From an uncultured Pseudomonadota bacterium (GTDB lineage: Bacteria; Pseudomonadota; Alphaproteobacteria; RF32; CAG-239): a stretch of DNA of 64,000 bases. Position 1 is the stretch's first letter. The number at the start of each line of letters is the position of its first letter. The notes under the pieces are model-generated. The model saw nothing but the letters and a program-made list of their open reading frames with translations, ran no database searches and was not told where the DNA came from. The stretch lies in the NCBI GenBank assembly GCA_902788365.1, contig CADAJN010000008.1:1-64000 (forward strand). Reading direction: 5' to 3'. This document shows positions 37,305 to 44,235 of the stretch, in pieces. The translations under genes and the position numbers were made by a program.

Positions 37305-37591
37305 TTTTTTAGCATTAGTCGATTTTCAAAATATATAAGCATCGCACATCAACTTACGCACGGGGTTGGTGTTTATTTTTTGGCGGTGAGATAGGGAAAA
37401 CTTCGCTGCGCTACATGCTCGGCGCTCATCGCTTTCAGCGACCGGCATACTCCGTCTGCCTTGCGCTTGAGTGCGAACAAAGGGCGTTTATTTATTGGCG
37501 GTGAGATAGGGAAAAACTTCGCTGTGCTACGTGCTCGGCGCTCATCGCTTTCAGCGACCGGCATACTCCGTCTGCCTTGCGCTTGAGTGCG

Positions 37592-37630
37592 AACCCCTTC
37601 TTCTGGGGTTCAAATCCTAACTCTCCGCAT
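37592..37630 (+). other. Possible tRNA 3'-end fragment
   Basis: GGGGTTCAAATCC followed by TAACTCTCCGCA looks like a T-arm and acceptor 3' strand of a tRNA on the plus strand, without the rest of the molecule. GAACCCC / GGGGTTC just before it also form a perfect hairpin. It may be debris from recombination at tRNA genes. Confidence 0.35.
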
Positions 37631-37671
37631 AAATAAAAAAAACGCCCCAAAGGGCGTTTCTTTATTGGCGG
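37631..37671 (+). repeat. Right direct repeat of the putative island
   Basis: Partner of 31952-31989; it contains the hairpin GCCCC-AAA-GGGC and TTTCTTTATTGGCGG and runs directly into the third tRNA-Ser 3'-end copy. Confidence 0.55.
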
Positions 37672-37776
37672 TGAGATAGGGAAAACTTCGCTGCGCTACA
37701 TGCTCGGCGCTCATCGCTTTCAGCGACCGGCATACTCCGTCTGCCTTGCGCTTGAGTGCGAACGGCGTTTCTTTAT

Positions 37777-37868
37777 TGGCGGTGAGATAGGGATTCGAAC
37801 CCCAGGTACGCAACAAAACGTACAATTGATTTCGAGTCAACCGCATTCGACCACTCTGCCATCTCACC
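37777..37868 (-). tRNA. tRNA-Ser (anticodon CGA)
   Basis: Complete serine tRNA of 92 bases with encoded CCA. The acceptor arms GGTGAGA and TCTCACC pair perfectly, G is the discriminator base, the anticodon loop reads GACTCGAAATC with CGA, a long variable arm (GTACG / CGTAC) is present, and the T-arm is GGGGTTCGAATCCC. Its 3' end is the probable integration target of the island to its left. Confidence 0.95.
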
Positions 37869-37990
37869 ATGCGGTTTTTATCTTTTATTCCATTTCCTTT
37901 TAAAATGCAACATTTTTTTTATAATTGCTTCTGGACTTTTTGCGTCCAATGCGTTATACTGCCGCAAAATCAAACATAGCGGAGATTTTA

Positions 37991-38656
37991 ATGCTGGCCA
38001 AAGAATATCGTGTTGTATGTTCCAAACCCAAATTCGGCAGCAATATCATTGTAGATATTGCGCCGTCGCAGGGCGTTACCCACGACCAAATTTTTTTCAG
38101 TCGCAATTGGTTTTATAGACAGCAAACCGGACAAGATCTGGTTAAATACAACTACTCCATCATGCTTAAAGAAACCGATACCGGCGAACCTATAGTGCAA
38201 TTTCCGACGGAGCTTAATTTGCCTGCCAAAAGCGAAATGCATCGCACCATGCAATGCGACTTTGATAAGCTGGAGCCGGAAATTATCAAAGCCTATCGGC
38301 AAATGCGCGCCGACGGTTTGGAATCAACTTTATATGTTTATAGTGTGACCGAAATGTCGGCACTTGAAGAAACCATGCGCTCGCCGGAAGAAGAGGCTTT
38401 TGACCGCAAGCAACGCGAAAAACGCGCCCGTTTTGCGGCACAAACTGCTCCGCAATCTTATCGCGAAAAACACTTACCGCCGCATTCGTCTGCAAACGAG
38501 CCGACCTACCCGCAAAATTTGCAACAAGAAGAAAATATGCGCGTTATTGCCGAATTTAAACAGGCACAACAACATCATATTGCCGCCGAGCAACATTTGG
38601 CACAGCAAACCATGCCGGCGTGGTTGCGCTTTCAAAAAGAATACAGCGGCGACTAA
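37991..38656 (+). CDS. Hypothetical cytoplasmic protein
   Basis: Unrecognised protein of 221 residues. The N-terminal 130 residues seem to form an alpha/beta domain (SNIIVDIAPSQGVTHDQIFFS); the remainder is Gln/Ala-rich and charged, probably coiled or disordered. No signal or membrane segment. The ATG at 37991 has GGAG upstream; in-frame starts further up overlap the tRNA promoter region. It is followed by a 700-base repeat zone. Confidence 0.6.
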   Translation: MLAKEYRVVCSKPKFGSNIIVDIAPSQGVTHDQIFFSRNWFYRQQTGQDLVKYNYSIMLKETDTGEPIVQFPTELNLPAKSEMHRTMQCDFDKLEPEIIKAYRQMRADGLESTLYVYSVTEMSALEETMRSPEEEAFDRKQREKRARFAAQTAPQSYREKHLPPHSSANEPTYPQNLQQEENMRVIAEFKQAQQHHIAAEQHLAQQTMPAWLRFQKEYSGD

Positions 38657-38689
38657 ACTATTTTCACCGGATAAAATTTAAATTGTCAT

Positions 38690-39260
38690 CGCTTGCTTTG
38701 CAACAACACTTCAGCGCGCCAGCGCCATATAATGTCATCGCTCATTCTTTCTTTCCCCTGTCATGCAGAGGAAGCCTTTTAAGGCTGACGAAGGCATCCC
38801 CGCACAAAGTGCGGCAAAAACAATGTCATCGCTCATTCGGCGTAAGTCCGAATGATAAGCGATCTTCCACTTTGTTCACTCATCCACTAAATTCGCTTTA
38901 ACTACTGTTCAGGCTCATAAAGTGAACTTCGCCTGTCGTCTAAAAACAACATTTTAAGGTTGTTTTTGTTCCTCAAGCCCCGCAAGCGGGGAGCCGGAGG
39001 GGCTAATCTATCCTTATAAAAAAATAATTTGCACTGCGTAAGCAGCAGCGAAGCTTCTGATGCCTTGACCTCGCTACGCAAGCTCCGCTCAGGGCATGAC
39101 AGTTTATATATTATCCACGCAAAGCGCGGAGGCATGACTTTTATATATTATAATGTCATTCTCGGGGCTTGCAACAGCAAGAACCCGAGAATCTTGGCAA
39201 ATTATAATGATTCGGCCGAGATACCACGGTCGAAGCCGTGGTATGACAGTTAAAAAAATA
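38690..39260. repeat. Cluster of short palindromic repeats
   Basis: The gap 38657-39352 holds GTCATCGCT modules, a TGTCATGCAGAGGA element with AGCCTTTTAAGGCT and GCACAAAGTGC palindromes, and palindromes starting at TGTCATT near 39153 and ending in GGTATGACAG near 39246 (ATACCACGG / CCGTGGTAT). No gene is supported here. Confidence 0.65.
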
Positions 39261-39352
39261 CTTTTAAAAATAAAAACAGCGCCTGAATCTCTTCCGGTAA
39301 AGGAAAAAACTCAAACGCTGTTGATTGTGCAGATCAGAACGCTACTTGTAGA

Positions 39353-39832
39353 TTAGAGCCAAATCTGGTACTCTTTCTCTACACTACGCACGCGCTTCAT
39401 CGGGACATACTGTGCGTGCTTGGCTGCACGATAAGTTATACCCTTTCCGTTCAGAATTCTCTTGGCAGGATAGAAGCGGCCCTCGTAATACATTACCGAA
39501 TTTGCTCCCTCAATCCAGTCCCCGTTTTCCTTATTCAGGTAGATGGACAACGTGGACACGAGCTTGCCGGTTGAGAAATCTCTGACACGAATCATGCGCT
39601 CTCCATACTCTACAACGAAAAGCTCGCGCTCCTCGTTGAGGTAGAAACCGCGGGACATGATGTTGCCGTCAATCATCTCTAGCACAGCTTCAGCGACGTT
39701 TTCAGTCTCAGGGGCCTCAGCAATCTCGGTGGTCTCAGGTGCTTCGGCGGCGTTCTCTACATTCTCATTGTTCTCGGCTGCGCAAGTCATAGCGGTTGCT
39801 ACGAACATTGCAAAAAAGAAAAACTTCTTCAT
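39353..39832 (-). CDS. Exported hypothetical protein, possibly foreign
   Basis: A 159-residue protein with a signal peptide (MKKFFFFAMFVATAMTC-AA), which could also be a lipoprotein signal. An acidic Glu/Ala/Pro linker (residues 20-50) and a beta-rich domain follow. I do not recognise a family. Its codons are more GC-rich than those of neighbours and the ATG follows a T-rich stretch with no Shine-Dalgarno, a style typical of Bacteroidetes. It sits between repeat clusters. Recent transfer from a gut Bacteroidetes is a reasonable inference, not proven. Confidence 0.55.
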   Translation of the reverse strand: MKKFFFFAMFVATAMTCAAENNENVENAAEAPETTEIAEAPETENVAEAVLEMIDGNIMSRGFYLNEERELFVVEYGERMIRVRDFSTGKLVSTLSIYLNKENGDWIEGANSVMYYEGRFYPAKRILNGKGITYRAAKHAQYVPMKRVRSVEKEYQIWL

Positions 39833-40029
39833 AAAAAAAACTTATATTAAAAAATTAGTAAATCCGTGAAAAAGTGTGTGCTACAACCTTGAAAACAAGA
39901 ATGCAGGTAGAAAAATCTACACGTAAATAATATTATAAACGTCACACAATAATTTTTTGAAATCCCTTATAGTATAGCGCAAAAATCAGAATTTGTCAAC
40001 ATCTATGCACCATTTAATTTGAACCGTCA

Positions 40030-40400
40030 TCGCACGTCCGGCAACAGTATTTTTAATGTCATCGCTCATTCGGCGACACCATAAAGCGCGCCAGCGCCTA
40101 ATTTGTCATCGCTCGTTCAGCGACACCATAAAGCGCGCCAGCACCTAATTTGTCATCGCTCGTTCAGCGCCAGTCTGAACGATAAGCGATCTTCCGCTTC
40201 TTATCTTCCCCTTGCAAGCAAGGGGATTAGAGGGGTTAACATATATCCTTATAAAATAATTTGTAGATGCCTTGACCGCGCAAAGCGCGGAGGCTTGACT
40301 TTATTATTTTTACCTCGCTACGCAAGCTCCGCTCAGGGCATGACAGTTTATATATTATCCACGCAGAGCGTGGATGTATGACTTCATTATTTTTACCTTG
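40030..40400. repeat. Cluster of short repeats including a tandem pair
   Basis: The gap 39833-40442 contains several GTCATCGCTC modules. A unit of about 42 bases containing ACACCATAAAGCGCGCCAGC occurs twice in tandem (about 40075-40160). Copies of CAAGCTCCGCTCAGGGCATG and related sequence also occur near 39080. No gene is supported. Confidence 0.6.
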
Positions 40401-40442
40401 CCACGCAAACTACGCTTTGGACTTAACTAAAGCAAACTCAAC

Positions 40443-43406
40443 CTACACATATTGTTCGCCGTTGCCTTGGCTCTTATTACCGCCACGACGCACTGTTTTT
40501 TGCATATTAACCGAGGCCTGATCTTGGTTGCCTTTACTCGTCATATCTAACGTTTTCTGAATACGTCTGCGCGTTTGACGCAATTCTTTCATATTACCGG
40601 CGCGCTGCTCCAAAACCGCCAACTGATCAAGCTTAGCCACTTTGGCCGCATCTACCCGCACCGTTTCACATTCGCGCAAATTTTGTGCCGTTGCCCAAAA
40701 GATTAACGGCGATGCCACTTTATTTTGCGCCAATTCAACTGCTTGCAAAGCAGAATTAACCTGCGACAAACGTGCTTCCATTGTCGGTGCTTCACGTAAG
40801 AAACGATCAACCTTTGCCACCAAATCTTTTTCGCCTTTATCATGACGATTTCCCAAATAGCGCGATTTTAATGAGCGCCACTGCCGAGCACGCACATCAT
40901 AGCTGGCGGCAGCAACCGTAGCCCAATTCGGCTGATGTTCGCTCACATAATGTTTCAAACGCACTTTACCTAATTTACGCTCTTCTTTTGTATGATTGCG
41001 TCCATACAAAAGATCCTTGATAACAGCAACCTCATTTCTATTTGCTGCTGTTTGGGCTTCCGCTTCTATTGCTGCCACAATGGCTTTTTCCGTCATACCG
41101 GTAGAACGCGCCGGATTTTGGTTAACCAACGACATTGTTGAAGCCGTATAAGCCCAATATTCCGGTGAATTATAGTTTTCTTTGGTAATCACCGGAGCAT
41201 TGTAACGCTCGTGTAAATTATCAAACACATTTTGATAAAACTTATCAAACATAAAGTCAAATTGCCGACGTTCAAAATGTGTTTTATTTGAACCGGTAGA
41301 ATATTTCACCCATGCACGTTCATAATCGGCATTACGGCAACCGCCTTTATGAGCATCTTTGGCCGCTTTCAAATCCGGAAACTCGTCTGCCAACGCATTT
41401 GCCAACAGCTTCATGGTGTTGCTCATATTAAATTGATACAATCCCATTGCATTGGTATTATAAATTGATTTTGCGTCTTTAATAGTCGGATTTAACAATG
41501 ATTCATACACATGACCGGCATTCTCCGGATACAATTCACTAAAATCAAGTTTCATATCTTTGTAAACACCGGTACCGATGGTTGCAAGTTCGCCTTCCAA
41601 TCTGGCTTTTTCTTCTTCCAACTGAACGCGCCCAGTTTCAAGCGAAATTGTATCATTAAAATCAATGTCATACGATTGCAACAGTTCTTTAGCTTTTGCC
41701 CAATCACTTGCCGACATTAAATTTTCATCAAAATCAATCACCGGTTGGTGTTGGCTTTCTGCCGAATCTGCCTGAGCTTCCGCAAACTTTTCTGCCAAAC
41801 TGCGCTGCGTCACACTGTCTTCGCTATTAACAATGAGCGAATCTGCATTTATTTCATGCATATATAATGTATCTGCTTTAGGCAATGCTGTTGACTCGCG
41901 CACACCACCCTGATTGTTGCTTAAATCCGTGCTTTCATGTATAATATTGGAAAAATCCATGTTTTTAATTTCAAACACCAATTCTCTTGCTGAAACATCC
42001 TGTTGCGATGAAGCATCTGTTTCTGTCTGACGCGTTTCTTGGGCACGTTCTTGCTGTTGCGTCGCTCTGACGGCTTGACGCACATCTTGATTCATCGCCT
42101 TTTCGCCCTTCGATTCGCCTTTGCCGAAATATCTGGTTTTCAGCCCCCATTTGGCGTGCTTAATTTCATAAGAAGCATCAACAATCTTATCCAAATCGGC
42201 TTTGGCGCCGGCCTCTTGCCGAGCCTGCAACATAATATCCACCGTGGTTTTGCCCGAAGTTTGTCCCAATGTTGAAATCACTGCAGCGCTATAGCCGAAA
42301 TTTTTCGGATTCGCATAATTATCCACCGTAATTTTCGGGAAACCGGCTTCGGCTAATTTATCAAACGTCGGCTGATATTTTTTTGCCCATACATGCTTTA
42401 CGATATTATGCATCAACTCCGGCGAATATTCCTTCAACCATGCTTTTTCAAACGCTGTAGAATTAATACCGTTCTTAGCTATCACCTTTTGAATTTCCGG
42501 ATATTTATCACTGTTGGCGGCAAAGAAATCTTGCAATTCCGACATCTTATTAAGCATCGGGCCAAATTCTTTGGCTGTGGTAATAGATTGTCCGCCAACC
42601 GTTGCGTTTGCTTTATTAGATGACATAAACACCATACTCACATTTTCCGGCATCAGTTTATGTAAACTGTCAACATACAACCCGTTATAAATACCGCTGA
42701 AATTCTGCGTTTGGCGCATTTGTGCGGTGCGCGGCGCAGCCGCTTTGCGCGGAGTCGCGGTTTGCACAATTCGTTGTTTGCTGTTAGCAATTGGTGAAGC
42801 ATCATTACCGGCCATCACTTTCACACTGAAAATGCTTGAAACAAACATAGCTGCAGCCAACCCGTAACGCTTAACCGCCCGCACCGGTTTTGCAATATAC
42901 GGCTTTTTAGCCAAAGCAGATAAGCCCACTCTCACGCGGCTGTTTGTGGCACGCATCATATCGCGGAAAGTGCGGCGCGGCTGTTTATTTTTCTGAGTTG
43001 TCGCCTCATCAAACATGCTTTTCAAATCAAGTTTTTGCGACAAAAAAGAATCGGACTTCTGGTGTTTTCTTTTATTTTCAAACGAATTATGCACAATATT
43101 GAACAGCGAATGCTGTGCACCATATTGCTCTTTAATTTCGCGGCGCGCTTTCACCATCATATTGATAACCTTGCGCTTACTCATTTTGCGCAAAGACGAA
43201 ATCACCGTATATGAATACGCGTAATAATCTTCTGATTTATAATTGTCATAAGTAACAAGCGGAAAACCTTCTTCCGCCAACTGACGAAACAAATTCTTAT
43301 ACTTTTCGTCCCATTCTTTTTCCGTAATTGCTTTAATATTCAGCTCTGATGGCAAAATTTTCTGCACCACCTGTTGCCAAAGATTCTTTTGTTTATCCTG
43401 TGCCAT
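40443..43406 (-). CDS. 987-residue protein with a threefold repeated module
   Basis: Unrecognised large protein. A module with the pattern F..L.E.G.P..T.(D/E)NY....Y.Y....S.L recurs near residues 40-95, 345-400 and 735-795. After the last two, ASYE(I/V)....W..LK.RY.G...KGEK recurs. Between the first two, near residues 190-205, is a hydrophobic stretch ending SVKVMAG that resembles an internal signal or membrane anchor. NAMGLYQFNMSNT near residue 655 is faintly like lysozyme-type active-site regions, but this is weak. AAGGAG precedes the ATG. It may be exported. Confidence 0.68.
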   Translation of the reverse strand: MAQDKQKNLWQQVVQKILPSELNIKAITEKEWDEKYKNLFRQLAEEGFPLVTYDNYKSEDYYAYSYTVISSLRKMSKRKVINMMVKARREIKEQYGAQHSLFNIVHNSFENKRKHQKSDSFLSQKLDLKSMFDEATTQKNKQPRRTFRDMMRATNSRVRVGLSALAKKPYIAKPVRAVKRYGLAAAMFVSSIFSVKVMAGNDASPIANSKQRIVQTATPRKAAAPRTAQMRQTQNFSGIYNGLYVDSLHKLMPENVSMVFMSSNKANATVGGQSITTAKEFGPMLNKMSELQDFFAANSDKYPEIQKVIAKNGINSTAFEKAWLKEYSPELMHNIVKHVWAKKYQPTFDKLAEAGFPKITVDNYANPKNFGYSAAVISTLGQTSGKTTVDIMLQARQEAGAKADLDKIVDASYEIKHAKWGLKTRYFGKGESKGEKAMNQDVRQAVRATQQQERAQETRQTETDASSQQDVSARELVFEIKNMDFSNIIHESTDLSNNQGGVRESTALPKADTLYMHEINADSLIVNSEDSVTQRSLAEKFAEAQADSAESQHQPVIDFDENLMSASDWAKAKELLQSYDIDFNDTISLETGRVQLEEEKARLEGELATIGTGVYKDMKLDFSELYPENAGHVYESLLNPTIKDAKSIYNTNAMGLYQFNMSNTMKLLANALADEFPDLKAAKDAHKGGCRNADYERAWVKYSTGSNKTHFERRQFDFMFDKFYQNVFDNLHERYNAPVITKENYNSPEYWAYTASTMSLVNQNPARSTGMTEKAIVAAIEAEAQTAANRNEVAVIKDLLYGRNHTKEERKLGKVRLKHYVSEHQPNWATVAAASYDVRARQWRSLKSRYLGNRHDKGEKDLVAKVDRFLREAPTMEARLSQVNSALQAVELAQNKVASPLIFWATAQNLRECETVRVDAAKVAKLDQLAVLEQRAGNMKELRQTRRRIQKTLDMTSKGNQDQASVNMQKTVRRGGNKSQGNGEQYV

Positions 43407-43434
43407 GTTAAACTCCTTTTGTCAATTTTCTCTA

Positions 43435-43463
43435 AATATAACTCATTTTAGACAAAATGTCCA
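43435..43463 (-). promoter_or_regulatory. Promoter of the 987-residue protein gene
   Basis: On the minus strand TGGACA (43458-43463) and TATATT (43435-43440) are 17 bases apart, about 30 bases before the start codon. Confidence 0.5.
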
Positions 43464-43564
43464 GAAAAAAATGACAATATTTTTACTTCTTTTATTATAG
43501 TAAAAAACTATTAAACAAACAATAAAACAATTTAATAAATCAAAAAAATTTTTTAGAACAATCC

Positions 43565-44120
43565 ATCCTTAGTCATACAGAGGAGCCGCAGGCGACGAAG
43601 GCATCTTCGCACAAAGTGCGGTAAAAATAACGTCATCGCTCATTCTTTCTTTCCCCTGTCATGCAGAGGAAGCCTTTTAAGGCTGACGAAGGCATCTCCG
43701 CACAAAGTGCGGCAAAAATAACGTCATCGCTCATTTTTTCTTTTCCCTGTCATGCAGAGGAGCTTTATGCCCCGTAGGCATCCCCGCACTTTAGCGCGGT
43801 AAGTGCGCTGATTATCGGACTTGCGTCCGAAGATTGTTACGTCGTGCTTCGCACTCCTCACAATGACAAAGAGTATGTCATGCAGAGGAGCCGCAGGCGA
43901 CGAAGGCATCTCCGCACAAAGTGCGGTAAATGCGCTGATTATCGGACTTACGTCCGAAGATTGTTACGTCGTGCTTCGCACTCCTCACAATGACAAAGAG
44001 TATGTCATACAGAGGAGTGTTTGTAAAACTCGACGAAAGCATCTCCGCACAAAGTGCGGTAAAACAATACTGTCATGCCACTGCGATCCTTTTTAAAATG
44101 TCATTGCCCGACGAAATTGG
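43565..44120. repeat. Array of modular palindromic repeats
   Basis: Five copies of a module lie here (near 43574, 43658, 43748, 43878 and 44002). Each has TGTCATRCAGAGGAG, then a different short palindrome, then GGCATCTCCGCACAAAGTGCGG or a close variant. Two copies of a longer unit containing GATTATCGGACTT follow. A related GTCATTGCCC...GGCAATCTCGG palindrome ends the cluster. No gene is supported in 43464-44170. Confidence 0.7.
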
Positions 44121-44171
44121 CAATCTCGGTTGCTTCTTATAATTCGCCGTCACCACGACTCACCTCTACCC

Positions 44172-44202
44172 AAAAAAAGCGCCTGTCTGAATGACAAGCG
44201 CC
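44172..44202 (-). terminator. Terminator of the 844-residue protein gene
   Basis: On the minus strand GCGCTTGTC and GACAGGCGC form a hairpin with an ATTCA loop, followed by seven T. Confidence 0.75.
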
Positions 44203-44235
44203 TTCTAGGAGTTTTACCGTTAAATGAGAAATCAA

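Larger units (their letters stand above)
37381..37763 (+). repeat. Three partial repeats carrying the tRNA-Ser 3' end
   Basis: Copies at 37381-37478, 37496-37594 and 37666-37763 each start with the 17-base terminal sequence of the tRNA-Ser gene (TGGCGGTGAGATAGGGA on this strand) and then share about 80 bases of unrelated sequence ending GAGTGCGAAC. The true tRNA follows at 37777. This is the pattern of repeated integration or recombination at a tRNA 3' end. About 70 bases of other DNA separate copies two and three. Confidence 0.75.

Noticed and set aside
37391..37600. Short minus-strand frames with repeated MPVAESDERRARS-like peptides
   Set aside because: They translate the tRNA-linked repeat units, lack ribosome-binding sites and are not conserved in frame between copies.
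37381..37763. Repeats near tRNA-Ser considered as a CRISPR array
   Set aside because: Only three copies of about 98 bases with unequal intervals; each begins with tRNA sequence, pointing to recombination at the tRNA.
38902..39135. 77-codon frame in the repeat cluster after 38656
   Set aside because: It is composed of dispersed repeat sequence and has no start signal.
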